Part shown: one piece after another, positions 17,962-27,519 of the stretch
Numbering within the stretch: the stretch's first letter is position 1
How the letters are laid out: each line of letters opens with the position of its first letter
Source of the DNA: Candidatus Binatia bacterium
Lineage (GTDB): Bacteria; Desulfobacterota; Binatia; UBA9968; JAJDTQ01
Direction of reading: 5' to 3'
NCBI GenBank assembly: GCA_022824205.1
Contig: JAJEAI010000039.1
Location: forward strand, 1 to 64,000
Length of the DNA: 64,000 nucleotides
Position numbers and translations under genes: made by a program
Notes under the pieces: generated by a model
Database searches by the model: none
What the model was told of the DNA's origin: nothing
Seen by the model: only the letters and a program-made list of their open reading frames with translations

Positions 17962-18903
17962 ATGGCAGACGGCCACATCCCCTGCGGCATCGAGATCCCC
18001 CAAGTGTTCATCGGCGGACCGGTGGACACCGGCCACATCAAGAAATTCGTGGCCCGGGCGGAGGAACTGGACTACGACAGCCTCTGGACCCAGGAGCGCA
18101 TCCTCAGCAACTTCTCCATGCTGGAACCGGTGACCCTGATGACCTACGTGGCCGCGGCCACCTCCCGCCTCAGGATCGGCGCCTCGGTGCTGCTCACCGT
18201 GCTGCGCAACCCGTTGCAGCTCGCCAAGAGCCTCGCCAGCCTGGACCAGTTGAGCGGCGGACGCATCATCCCCGGCATCGGCCTGGGAGGCGTCCGCGGG
18301 CGCATGTGGCCCGAGCCCGAGACCGTCTTCGGCTACCCTTCCGAGCACCGCGTCACCCGCTTCGTGGAAGGCGTCAAGGTCATGCAGGCGCTGTGGAGCG
18401 AGGAGCGCGTCAGCTTCGAGGGAAGGTTCTGGAACTTCACCGACGTGGCCATGGAGCCCAAGCCGCTGCAACGGCCCTTCCCCCTCTGGTTCGGCGGCCA
18501 CGCGGAGCCCGCGTTGCGCCGGGCCATCACCTACGGCGCCGGCTGGATGGGCGCGGGGTCCTCGGGCACCGACCGCTTCGTCAAGGAGCACGGGCGCATC
18601 GTGCGCCTGCTGGACGAAGCCAAGCGGGACCCGGCCACCTTCACCATCTCCAAGCGCGTCTACCTCGCGGTGGACGACGACCGCGACCGGGCGGAGCGGC
18701 GCCTGCGCGAGTTCTTCGCCGTGCGCTACCGCAACGCCGACATGGCTTCGCAGGTGTGCGTCTGGGGCGGACGCCAGGAGGTCATCGACAAGCTCAACCA
18801 GGTGGTAGGATACGGCGCCCGGCACCTGCTCCTCAATCCCGCCTTCGACGAGATGGAACACCTGGAGTTGCTCCACGAAGACATCGTGCCCCATCTGGGG
18901 TAG
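17962..18903 (+). CDS. LLM class flavin-dependent oxidoreductase
   Basis: YDSLWTQERI...AAATSRLRIGASVLLTVLRNPLQLAKSLASLDQLSGGRIIPGIGLG. Confidence 0.92.
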   Translation: MADGHIPCGIEIPQVFIGGPVDTGHIKKFVARAEELDYDSLWTQERILSNFSMLEPVTLMTYVAAATSRLRIGASVLLTVLRNPLQLAKSLASLDQLSGGRIIPGIGLGGVRGRMWPEPETVFGYPSEHRVTRFVEGVKVMQALWSEERVSFEGRFWNFTDVAMEPKPLQRPFPLWFGGHAEPALRRAITYGAGWMGAGSSGTDRFVKEHGRIVRLLDEAKRDPATFTISKRVYLAVDDDRDRAERRLREFFAVRYRNADMASQVCVWGGRQEVIDKLNQVVGYGARHLLLNPAFDEMEHLELLHEDIVPHLG

Positions 18904-18928
18904 CCGCCCCGACGCCTCGGGAGTTGGT

Positions 18929-20143
18929 TCAACGGTCCGGCAGCGCGTCCGGGCGCGGCAGTGCCTTTCCCAGCACCGTCCATAACCCGAAGGCCAACGG
19001 CGGTACCGCCAGGCTCATGAACACCGGGAAGAAGCCGAAGGCGTCCAGGCCCGCGGTGACGACCATGGGGCCCAGGAACAGTCCCACGTCTCCTATCGCG
19101 CGGTGCAGCGCCATGGCCTGCCCGCGCATGGACGACGGGAACAGCGACAGGATCCCCACCTGGCCCGCGAGGTTCACCATGCCGGCGCCGGCCCCCACGG
19201 CGGTGTGCACCACCAGGAGCGACCAGAAGTCGGTGGTCCACGGCACGAGCGCGTAGCCCGCCGCCGAGATGAAGAAACCCGCGGCGAGACAGGCGCCGAC
19301 ACCCGAGCGGTCGGTCCAGAGGCCGCCGAAGAAGCGGCCGTTCACGTTGCCGAGCTGGCTGATGCCGCGCATGATGCCGTAGGAACTGAGGGACAGGCCC
19401 AGGGACTCGGTGGCGTAGAAGGCCAGCGCCAGCGCCCGCGCCGGCTGGTAGAAGAGTGAGAAGAAACTCGCGGCGCACAGCAGGCCCGCGCCCGGCGTGC
19501 GCAGGATCTCGCGGATCACGTGCCCGTGCAGCGACCCTTTGCGGTCTTCCGTTTTCTTCTCGCGCGGCGTGAGCCGCACCAGCAGCAGCGGCAGCCACAG
19601 AACGAAGCCCGCCCCCACGGCGAACAGCGTGCGGTATCCCAGGTGCTCCGAAACAAAGCCCCCGAGGGCGATGCCCACCATGGGACCCGAGGCCAGGAAG
19701 AGACTCAGGATTCCCAGGGCGCGGCCCCGTCGACCGGCCTGTGCGCCCTCGAACACGATCTGCCGGAGCGCGATCTGCACCCACGCCATGCCGGCGCCGA
19801 TGAAGAAGAACGCCGCGGTGACGGGGTAGGCACTGGGGAACAGCGCGCAAGCCAGGAGCGCCAGACCCGTGGAGGTGACCCCCAGCGCAAGAATCATCTG
19901 CGGCCGAACTCCTCGCCCCGCCACGACGATGGCCGCCGCGTCGAAGGTGAACCGGCCGATGGCGCGCACTCCCAAGGGCAGCCCGCTGAGAAAGTACGAC
20001 GAACCCAGGCTCTTCATGTAGAGCGGCACGTAGGTGACCGCCGCGCTCATGGAACTGGAGACGCACGCGCCCGCCAGGTAGTTGAGCCGGCGCGCCCAAC
20101 GCTCACTGTTCCTGGAGTCGGTGGGTTCCGGATCGTGGGTCAT
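18929..20143 (-). CDS. MFS transporter
   Basis: Approx. 12 hydrophobic segments; GRFFGGLWTDRSGVGACLAAGFF; QAGRRGRALGILS. Confidence 0.85.
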   Translation of the reverse strand: MTHDPEPTDSRNSERWARRLNYLAGACVSSSMSAAVTYVPLYMKSLGSSYFLSGLPLGVRAIGRFTFDAAAIVVAGRGVRPQMILALGVTSTGLALLACALFPSAYPVTAAFFFIGAGMAWVQIALRQIVFEGAQAGRRGRALGILSLFLASGPMVGIALGGFVSEHLGYRTLFAVGAGFVLWLPLLLVRLTPREKKTEDRKGSLHGHVIREILRTPGAGLLCAASFFSLFYQPARALALAFYATESLGLSLSSYGIMRGISQLGNVNGRFFGGLWTDRSGVGACLAAGFFISAAGYALVPWTTDFWSLLVVHTAVGAGAGMVNLAGQVGILSLFPSSMRGQAMALHRAIGDVGLFLGPMVVTAGLDAFGFFPVFMSLAVPPLAFGLWTVLGKALPRPDALPDR

Positions 20144-20215
20144 GATTCAACGCGGCATCGTTCGATCTCGCGCCGCCGAGGATCACCCGGCAACGGCCGG
20201 GTGGTGGACTCGCGG

Positions 20216-20668
20216 CTACAGAAAAAGTTCCCGGACGGACTCGGGTATGGCCACCGCGCGCATGGACCGGGGCTGCGTCGCGGCCAGGGCCGCCCAGGCA
20301 CGCGTCTCGTAGCCCTCCACGGCCGGCTCGCCTTCGCACTCGATGCGGTGCTGCACCACGAACACCTTCTCGCGCCAGGAGTCCACCCAACTCTCCAGCC
20401 GAACCCGCTCACCGTGCCGGCACGGACGCAGGTACTTGGCCCCGGTTTCCAGGAGGGGCAGGCCGATGACGCCGTGGCGTTCCTCCATGGCGCGGTAGGT
20501 CAGTCCGACGGAGGCGAACAGCCGTTCCGTGGCACGGTCGAACCACGAGTAGAAGTTGGGATAGAACACGATCCGGGCGGAGTCGCAGTCCGCGAACTCC
20601 ACCCTGCGTTCGGATACAAAGCGCTTCAAGGCCGGCCTCCGTTCCGGCGCAACCACGTGGCATCGCAA
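20216..20668 (-). CDS. Acyl-CoA thioesterase, hotdog fold (4-hydroxybenzoyl-CoA thioesterase-like)
   Basis: RVEFADCDSARIVFYPNFYSWFDRATERLF motif; start uncertain. Confidence 0.85.
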   Translation of the reverse strand: MRCHVVAPERRPALKRFVSERRVEFADCDSARIVFYPNFYSWFDRATERLFASVGLTYRAMEERHGVIGLPLLETGAKYLRPCRHGERVRLESWVDSWREKVFVVQHRIECEGEPAVEGYETRAWAALAATQPRSMRAVAIPESVRELFL

Positions 20669-20752
20669 GCGTTCCGGCGGCGCGCCGAAAAACGTACCTT
20701 CAGTTCCGCGACGCGATGGTGTAGATTGTGCGTCCAGGAACCGGACGCCTTC

Positions 20753-22384
20753 ATGCGCAGTCTCCTCATCGCGTTGATGGTGCTTATTATAGTTGCCGCC
20801 GCATTGCTAGGTTGGGCGCTCTACAATATCGACACGATCATCGCCTGGAACAAGGACCGGATCATCACCGCGGTCGCCCGGCGCACCGGCCGCACCGTCG
20901 ACTTCGATCGTGTGCAGGTCAAGCTGAGCGGGGGCATCCGCATCCGAGTCCTCGGGCTCGGCGTTTCCGAAGACCCGGCCTTGGGCTCCGGACGCTTCTT
21001 CGAGGCTCCCGAAGTACAAGTCGGGCTGGATCTCCATCTTCTGCGCCGCGAGGTCACCGTCACCCGCGTCGAGGTCGCCGGCGCGGTGCTCCACTACCGG
21101 GACGGACGCCGGCACCTGGAACTGAAAGACATCAAGCTGAACGCCGAGTCCCACCGTGACGGCGCCAGTGTGCGCACGCTCGCCTTCCGTCTCGGCCGGA
21201 CGGAGTTGTCCGGGAACGGGGTCATCGAGAGCTTCAGCCCCGTGGTCCTCACCTACGACATGCACTCGCCGCTGTTGCGCCTGGCGGACCTCCAGGTCCA
21301 GCCGGCGGACGGGGTGCTGGAAGAAGTCCATGCCTCCGGGCGTCTCACCTGGACCGGCGATCTGGCCGGGGGCGGCACTCTGACCGCCGCACGGGGCAAG
21401 CTCCCGGGGATCGATTACACCGACCTCGCGGCCACCGTCGGCGTGGCAGAACCGTGGCTCGTGTTGGAGTCGCTTCGTCTCGAGACTCTCGACGGTACAC
21501 TGGAAGCCGACGGACGCATGCAACTCCGGGACGCCCCCTTCCCGTTCGAAGCGGCATTGCGTGTCCGCGGGATCGACATCGGCGCTTACCTTCAGGGTAC
21601 GGCCGGCCTCCCTCCGGTGGAGGGGACCCTGGAGGGTGACGTGCGCGTGGCCGGACAAGGTCACACCTGGCACGCCATCAAGCCCACCCTCGCAGGAAGC
21701 GGCAAGGCCGCGATCCTCGGAGGCCGGGTGCTGGAGTTCAACCTGGCCGAGCAGGCCCTCGAAGGAATTACCGGCATCCAGGGCTTGACCGGGCTCTTCA
21801 GCCGCGGCCTGAAAGAGCGTTATCCGCACATCTTCGATGGCGGCACCACCGTCCTGAAGCAACTGGACGGGGAGTTCGAAGCCAGGGACGGCAAAGTGCT
21901 GATCGAGCGTCTCACCCTCGAGACCGGGGACTACGGCGTGGCGGGCCGCGGCTCGGTGGACTTCGACGGCGTCACCGACGTCGACGCGGTATTGACCGTC
22001 TCGCGGGAACTGTCCGCCGACCTGGTGCCCTCTTCCCGGCTCGGCGCCCTGGCCAACAGCCGCGGCGAGGTCGAGTTGCCCTTTTCCATCCACGGCGCGC
22101 TGCCCGAGGTCCGCGTGAAACCCGCACGCGAACTGGTGGCGCGCCTGCTCCAGGGAGACGTGCGGGCGCGCCTGGAAAGGCTGCTGGAACTCTTCCCCGG
22201 GGCAAGGCCCACGGAATCGCCGAAGCAACGAACGGAAGGATCGCCAGGAACCCGGAAGCCGCCCCAGGACACCCGGGCGGCAGCGGAGGACAAGCGGGAG
22301 AATCCGCCGGCGCCTCAACAAGCCGGCGATCCGCTTCAGCAACTCATCGACCGGGGTCTCAGGATATTCCGCGGCGGCGACTGA
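20753..22384 (+). CDS. AsmA-like inner membrane-anchored protein
   Basis: N-terminal TM MRSLLIALMVLIIVAAALLGWALYNIDTII; AsmA-like C-terminal FNLAEQALEGITGIQGLTGLFSRGL...LDGEFEARDGKVLIERLTLETGDYGVAGRGSVDFDG. Confidence 0.75.
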   Translation: MRSLLIALMVLIIVAAALLGWALYNIDTIIAWNKDRIITAVARRTGRTVDFDRVQVKLSGGIRIRVLGLGVSEDPALGSGRFFEAPEVQVGLDLHLLRREVTVTRVEVAGAVLHYRDGRRHLELKDIKLNAESHRDGASVRTLAFRLGRTELSGNGVIESFSPVVLTYDMHSPLLRLADLQVQPADGVLEEVHASGRLTWTGDLAGGGTLTAARGKLPGIDYTDLAATVGVAEPWLVLESLRLETLDGTLEADGRMQLRDAPFPFEAALRVRGIDIGAYLQGTAGLPPVEGTLEGDVRVAGQGHTWHAIKPTLAGSGKAAILGGRVLEFNLAEQALEGITGIQGLTGLFSRGLKERYPHIFDGGTTVLKQLDGEFEARDGKVLIERLTLETGDYGVAGRGSVDFDGVTDVDAVLTVSRELSADLVPSSRLGALANSRGEVELPFSIHGALPEVRVKPARELVARLLQGDVRARLERLLELFPGARPTESPKQRTEGSPGTRKPPQDTRAAAEDKRENPPAPQQAGDPLQQLIDRGLRIFRGGD

Positions 22385-22437
22385 GTCCGCGAGGCGACGA
22401 GCACGCGGAACCGCCCGCGCGACCGGGAATCGACCCG

Positions 22438-24675
22438 ATGTGGGACAAGACAGCCAGGCAGCCCTCCACCGCCACCGAACAGCTCCAGGGGTTCGTCGAG
22501 CGCGTCACCTTCCATGGCGAGGACAGCGGCTTTTGCGTCTTGCAGGTGAAGGCCCGGGGGCAGCGGGACCTGGTGACGGTGGTGGGCAACGCGGGCGCGG
22601 TGAACGCGGGCGAGGAGATCGACTGCCAGGGGGGCTGGGTGAACGATGCCACCTACGGCCTCCAGTTCCGCGCGGCGACCCTGAGGGTCATCCCCCCCAC
22701 CACCCTCGAAGGGGTCGAGAAGTACCTGGGGTCGGGCCTGATCAAGGGCATCGGCGCGCACTTCGCGCACCAGCTCGTCAAGGCGTTCGGCGCCGAGGTG
22801 TTCGACGTCATCGAGCGGGAACCGGACCGGCTGCGCACTCTGGAGGGCATCGGCGCCAAACGCCAGGAGCGCGTCGTGGAGGCGTGGCGCGAGCAGAAGG
22901 CCATACGGGAAATCATGGTCTTCCTGCATTCCCACGGCATCGGCAACGCGCGCGCCGCGCGCATCTACCGGGTGTACGGCGACGCCGCCATCGAGCGCAT
23001 CCGCGAGAACCCCTTTCGCCTGGCCCTCGACATCCACGGCATCGGCTTCCTCACGGCGGACGTCATCGCGCGCAAGCTGGGCATACCGCCGGACTCGGTG
23101 ATGCGCATCCGGGCGGCCCTGCGCCACGTGCTCTGGGAACTGTCGGCCGAGGGCCATTGCGCGGCGGCACGGCCAAACCTCATGGAACGCACGGTAGAAC
23201 TCCTCGAAGTGACGCCCGCGCTGGTGGAGCAAGCCATCGCGCTGGAGGTGGCGGCGGAGAACCTCGTGGCCGAGCCCGTGGACGGCGAGCCGGCGGTGTT
23301 CCTGACGCCGCTCTACCGCGCCGAAACCGGAGTGGCCGGGCACCTGCGGCGGCTCATGCACGGCGCACCGCCCTGGGGCACGATAGACGGCACGCGGGCG
23401 ATTCCATGGGTGGAGCAGGCCACCGGCCTGAACCTGTCGGAATCACAGCGCCGGGCGGTGGAGACCGTGCTCGACGGCAAGGTCACGGTGCTCACCGGCG
23501 GCCCGGGGGTGGGCAAGACCACCATCGTCAACAGCATTCTCAAGCTGGTGGAGACACGGCGCGCCCGGGTGCTGCTGTGCGCCCCCACCGGGCGCGCGGC
23601 CAAGCGCCTGTCCGAGTCCGCGGGGGCCGAAGCGCGCACCATCCACCGCCTGCTGGAATTCGATCCCAGGCAGATGGGCTTTCGCAAGGATGAAACCGAC
23701 CCCCTGGACGTGGACCTGCTGGTGGTGGACGAGGCGTCCATGGTGGACGTGCTGCTGATGAACCAGCTTCTCAAGGCCGTGCCCGCCTGCGCCGCGGTGC
23801 TGTTCGTGGGGGACGTGGACCAGCTCCCCTCGGTGGGGCCGGGCGCGGTGCTGCAGGACATCATCGAGTCCGGGCAAGTACCCACGGTCCGGCTCACGGA
23901 GATATTCCGGCAGGCGGCGTCCTCGAGCATCGTGGTGAACGCCCACCGCATCAACGACGGCATGGCCGTCGAAACCCCGGACGGCAGCGGCGAGCTGCAG
24001 GACTTCTACTTCATCCCGGCCGAGTCCCCCGAGGAGATCCACGACAAGCTCTTCCAGGTGGTCACCGAGCGCATTCCCCAGCGCTTCGGCCTGAGTCCCA
24101 TCCGGGACATCCAGGTGCTGACCCCCATGAACCGCGGCAGCCTGGGCACGCGCTCGCTCAACGTGGAGCTGCAGAAACGCCTGAACGCCGGCGCCGAACC
24201 CCAGGTGAGCCGCTTCGGCTGGAGCTACGCACCGCGGGACAAGGTCATCCAGACCGTCAACAACTACGACAAGGACGTCTTCAACGGCGACATCGGACAG
24301 GTGTCGCGGGTGGACCTGGACGAGGGCCAGCTTCACGTCGTCTTCGACGACCGCACGGTGACCTACGACTTCACCGAGCTGGACGAGATCGCCCTGGCCT
24401 ACGCCACCTCGGTGCACAAGAGCCAGGGCTCCGAGTACCCGGCGGTGGTGATCCCGCTGGCCATGCAGCACTACCTGCTGCTGCAACGCAACCTGATCTA
24501 CACCGCGGTGACCCGCGGCAAGCGGCTGGTGGTCATCATCGGCCAGCCCCGCGCCCTGAGCATGGCCGTGCGCAACGCCCGCTCCACGCGCCGCCTCACG
24601 AACCTCTCGACCCGGCTCGCGGGAAGCGCCGCCACCCCTCCCGGTCCTTCCCTCTTCGGAGACGAGTGGAAATGA
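22438..24675 (+). CDS. recD2: RecD2-type ATP-dependent DNA helicase
   Basis: GGPGVGKTTIVNSILKL Walker A; VVDEASMVDVLLMNQLL; N-terminal OB/HhH regions; C-terminal YATSVHKSQGSEYPAVV. Confidence 0.95.
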   Translation: MWDKTARQPSTATEQLQGFVERVTFHGEDSGFCVLQVKARGQRDLVTVVGNAGAVNAGEEIDCQGGWVNDATYGLQFRAATLRVIPPTTLEGVEKYLGSGLIKGIGAHFAHQLVKAFGAEVFDVIEREPDRLRTLEGIGAKRQERVVEAWREQKAIREIMVFLHSHGIGNARAARIYRVYGDAAIERIRENPFRLALDIHGIGFLTADVIARKLGIPPDSVMRIRAALRHVLWELSAEGHCAAARPNLMERTVELLEVTPALVEQAIALEVAAENLVAEPVDGEPAVFLTPLYRAETGVAGHLRRLMHGAPPWGTIDGTRAIPWVEQATGLNLSESQRRAVETVLDGKVTVLTGGPGVGKTTIVNSILKLVETRRARVLLCAPTGRAAKRLSESAGAEARTIHRLLEFDPRQMGFRKDETDPLDVDLLVVDEASMVDVLLMNQLLKAVPACAAVLFVGDVDQLPSVGPGAVLQDIIESGQVPTVRLTEIFRQAASSSIVVNAHRINDGMAVETPDGSGELQDFYFIPAESPEEIHDKLFQVVTERIPQRFGLSPIRDIQVLTPMNRGSLGTRSLNVELQKRLNAGAEPQVSRFGWSYAPRDKVIQTVNNYDKDVFNGDIGQVSRVDLDEGQLHVVFDDRTVTYDFTELDEIALAYATSVHKSQGSEYPAVVIPLAMQHYLLLQRNLIYTAVTRGKRLVVIIGQPRALSMAVRNARSTRRLTNLSTRLAGSAATPPGPSLFGDEWK

Positions 24676-24709
24676 GACGGCGAGCGCCGGTTGGCTCCTC
24701 CCCACCCAA

Positions 24710-24758
24710 GGATTCCCGCCCCCGATCGGGATCGAGGGCAAGCTCTCGCGGGAATGAC
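24710..24758. repeat. Interrupted half-copy of the palindromic repeat family
   Basis: GGATTCCCGC...CGCGGGAATGAC with extra sequence in the loop; flank 24759-24814 homologous to 12691-12744 (inverted). Confidence 0.75.
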
Positions 24759-24882
24759 GATTCGCAGGGCGCTCTTCGGATTGCTCTTCACAATCCCTGT
24801 TTTGCAACATTGAGGTTGATTTGACAGTCCGCATGCGATTCGAGTACAGCACAGCGGGACGGCATCACGAGGTGAACCAACC

Positions 24883-26331
24883 ATGAAGACACTCATTCAG
24901 GGGGGCTGGGTGGTGGGCTACGACGGTCGCGGCCACGAGCTTCTGCCCGACGGCGTGGTGGTCTACGAGGACGATCGCATCGTGCACGTGGGCTACGGCT
25001 TCGATGGACCGGTGGACCGCACCATCGACGCGCGCGGCCGGCTGATCGGCCCGGGACTCATCAACTGCCACATCCACGCGGGCACCAACGCCCGCCACGT
25101 CATGCTGAACGACGCCAGCAAGGCCGACTACCTGGGGATGAACTTCCTGTCCTACGGAGCCATGCGCCGCGGCGCCAAGGGCATGGGGCCGCCGCCCAGG
25201 GCGGCGGTCGAGGGGAAGTTCGGCGTATGGGCCGCCATGCGCGGCGGCGCCACCACCATCCTGGACGTAGGCACCCGCGGGACCATGATCGAGGGCTTCA
25301 CGGAAATGATCGGCGACCTGGGTGCGCGCGCCTACCTCGGCGCCGGCTACCGCAGCGCCGCCTACGTGCTCGACGACCAGGGACGCATCCAGTGGGACTG
25401 GAACGAGGCCAACGGCGAACAGGGGCTGGCACAGGCCGTGGAATACGCACAGCGGCATGACGGCGCCCACAACGGCCGCATCCGCGCCATGCTGTACCCC
25501 GGACAACTGGACACCTGCACGCCGGAGCTGCTCCAGGCCACCAAGCGCGCGGCGGGAGAACTCGGCATCGGCATCCAGCTCCACACCGCCATGAACCCCC
25601 TGGAGTTCACGTCCACCGTGCGGCAGCGCGGGGTGACGCCGATCCAGTACCTGCACGACCTGGGCTTCCTGGGCGAGGAAGTGATCCTGGGCCACTGTGT
25701 GTTCCACAACCGCCACTCCTGGTGCCACTACCCCTACACCGACGACCTGGCGATGCTGGCGGACAGCGGCGCCTCGGTGGCCCACGCCCCTTACAAGTAC
25801 GCCAAGATGGGCATCGCGCTGGAGTCCTTCGACGCGTACCGCCAGCGCGGCATCAACGTGGTGCTGGGTACGGACACGTTCCCGCAGGACATGGTGCACG
25901 AGATGCGCCTGGCGGGTCTGGCCTGCCGCCTCGTGGAAGGGAGCTTCCGCGCCGGCAAGCCCTACGCCGTGTACAACGCCGCCACCCTGGGGGCCGCCGA
26001 GGCCCTGCGGCGCGACGACCTGGGACGGCTGGCGCCCGGCGCCAAGGCGGACATGATCCTCGTGGACCTGCGCCGCACCCACTTCGGCGCCGTGCGCGAC
26101 CCCATCAAGTCCCTGGTGGAGGGCGGCAGCGGCAGCGACGTCGAGACCATCATCGTGGACGGGGAGACGCTGCTGGAAGGCGGCCGTGCCACGCGTTTCG
26201 ACGAAGCCGAATTGCTGGCCCGCATCCAGGAGGACGCCCAGCCCCTGTGGGACTCCGTCCCCGAGTGGCGCGCCCTGGGCGAGACCATCGACGACGTGGC
26301 CCCCATGAGCTACCCGGTGCGAGCGCGTTGA
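24883..26331 (+). CDS. Amidohydrolase family protein (cytosine deaminase/TrzA-AtzA-like)
   Basis: LIGPGLINCHIHAG...VILGHCVFHNRHSWCHYPYTDDLAMLADSGASVAHAPYKYAKMG...NVVLGTDTFPQDM. Confidence 0.92.
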   Translation: MKTLIQGGWVVGYDGRGHELLPDGVVVYEDDRIVHVGYGFDGPVDRTIDARGRLIGPGLINCHIHAGTNARHVMLNDASKADYLGMNFLSYGAMRRGAKGMGPPPRAAVEGKFGVWAAMRGGATTILDVGTRGTMIEGFTEMIGDLGARAYLGAGYRSAAYVLDDQGRIQWDWNEANGEQGLAQAVEYAQRHDGAHNGRIRAMLYPGQLDTCTPELLQATKRAAGELGIGIQLHTAMNPLEFTSTVRQRGVTPIQYLHDLGFLGEEVILGHCVFHNRHSWCHYPYTDDLAMLADSGASVAHAPYKYAKMGIALESFDAYRQRGINVVLGTDTFPQDMVHEMRLAGLACRLVEGSFRAGKPYAVYNAATLGAAEALRRDDLGRLAPGAKADMILVDLRRTHFGAVRDPIKSLVEGGSGSDVETIIVDGETLLEGGRATRFDEAELLARIQEDAQPLWDSVPEWRALGETIDDVAPMSYPVRAR

Positions 26332-26335
26332 AACG

Positions 26336-26368
26336 CCGGTCGGATCGGTGCTGCGCCGATCCGACCGG
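26336..26368 (+). terminator. Perfect 13-bp hairpin after amidohydrolase, terminator-like (no strong T tract)
   Basis: CCGGTCGGATCGG-tgctgcg-CCGATCCGACCGG. Confidence 0.5.
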
Positions 26369-26384
26369 GAGACGTCACGATCCA

Positions 26385-26589
26385 GTGTCGCGTCCCGCAA
26401 ATAAGTGGGATAAGTTGCGCAGGATTTATTGTCGCCGGCAGGGCGCGATGACCCGTAGGGGCGACCCGCGGTCGCCCCATGTGGCGGGTACCACGCGAGG
26501 AAGACCCCGGGTCAAGCCCGGGGTGACGTGACACAGCCGACGGCGAAAAAGACCAGCAAACTATGCCACTTGTTTGCGGGACGCGACAC
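26385..26589. mobile_element. MITE-like non-autonomous element with 33-bp terminal inverted repeats
   Basis: Left GTGTCGCGTCCCGCAAATAAGTGGGATAAGTTG (26385-26417); right, reverse-complemented, GTGTCGCGTCCCGCAAACAAGTGGCATAGTTTG (26589-26557): 29/33 identity, first 17 nt identical. Confidence 0.7.
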
Positions 26590-26642
26590 CAGGGGGCATG
26601 CGCCCCCGACCGGCGGAGACCGGAACGTCCGAGGAGGCCCCC

Positions 26643-27446
26643 GTGCCGACCATCGAGAGACAAGGCATCACCCTCTACTACGAGACCCACGGCACGGGGC
26701 GCCCGTTCCTGTTCCTGAGCGAGACCGCGTGCCACTGCGACGTGTGGAAGCTCCACCAGGTGCCGGCGTTCTCACGCGACCATCAGGTGATCCTGTACGA
26801 TTACCGCGGCACGGGTCGTTCGACCTGGCCATCGGAGCCTTACAGCGTCAGGGATTTCGCCGACGACGCGGCGGCTGTCCTGGAGCATCTGGACGCCCGC
26901 GATGCGATCGTATGCGGCCATTCCATGGGTGGCTCGGTGGCCCAGGTCATGGCCCTGGACCACGCCGACCGGGTCTCCGCCCTGATCTGTGCCTCGGGCC
27001 GCGCCTCCAACCCGACGCCGGGCATCCCGCTGCGAATCGCCAAGGAGATGGTGGAGTGGGGCTACAAGCAGTACCTGCGCGACCACGGCATCGCCGTGGG
27101 TTTCACCGACGCGTTCGTCAAGAAGTATCCCCATCGCGTGGAGGGTTATCTGGCGGTACGGATGGCACACCTCAACCCGGTGGAACAGTATTTTCGCCAC
27201 GTCATCGCGCGCCAGGCACACGACGTGAAGGAACGCCTCGAAGAGATCCGCATGCCCACCCTGATACTGGTGGGGGCGGAGGAGCACAACGTCACCAGCG
27301 ACACGTCGTTGCGGCAGGCCGCGGACGTGCTCGCCGCCGGTATTCCGGGAGCCGGATTCGTCGAGCTCAAGGATGAGAGACACAGCTATTTCTTCGTGAA
27401 CCCCGACGCGGCCCACGTCGCGATCCGGAGGTTCCTGGCCGGTTGA
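26643..27446 (+). CDS. Alpha/beta fold hydrolase
   Basis: YYETHGTGRPFLFLSE; VCGHSMGGSVAQVMAL nucleophile elbow; GTG start. Confidence 0.93.
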   Translation: MPTIERQGITLYYETHGTGRPFLFLSETACHCDVWKLHQVPAFSRDHQVILYDYRGTGRSTWPSEPYSVRDFADDAAAVLEHLDARDAIVCGHSMGGSVAQVMALDHADRVSALICASGRASNPTPGIPLRIAKEMVEWGYKQYLRDHGIAVGFTDAFVKKYPHRVEGYLAVRMAHLNPVEQYFRHVIARQAHDVKERLEEIRMPTLILVGAEEHNVTSDTSLRQAADVLAAGIPGAGFVELKDERHSYFFVNPDAAHVAIRRFLAG

Positions 27447-27519
27447 CCCGGGCACCGGCCGGCGCGGCGGAACGCCGCCGCCTTGACGCCGCCATGGACG
27501 CGGCCCGCGGAGGACAGGG

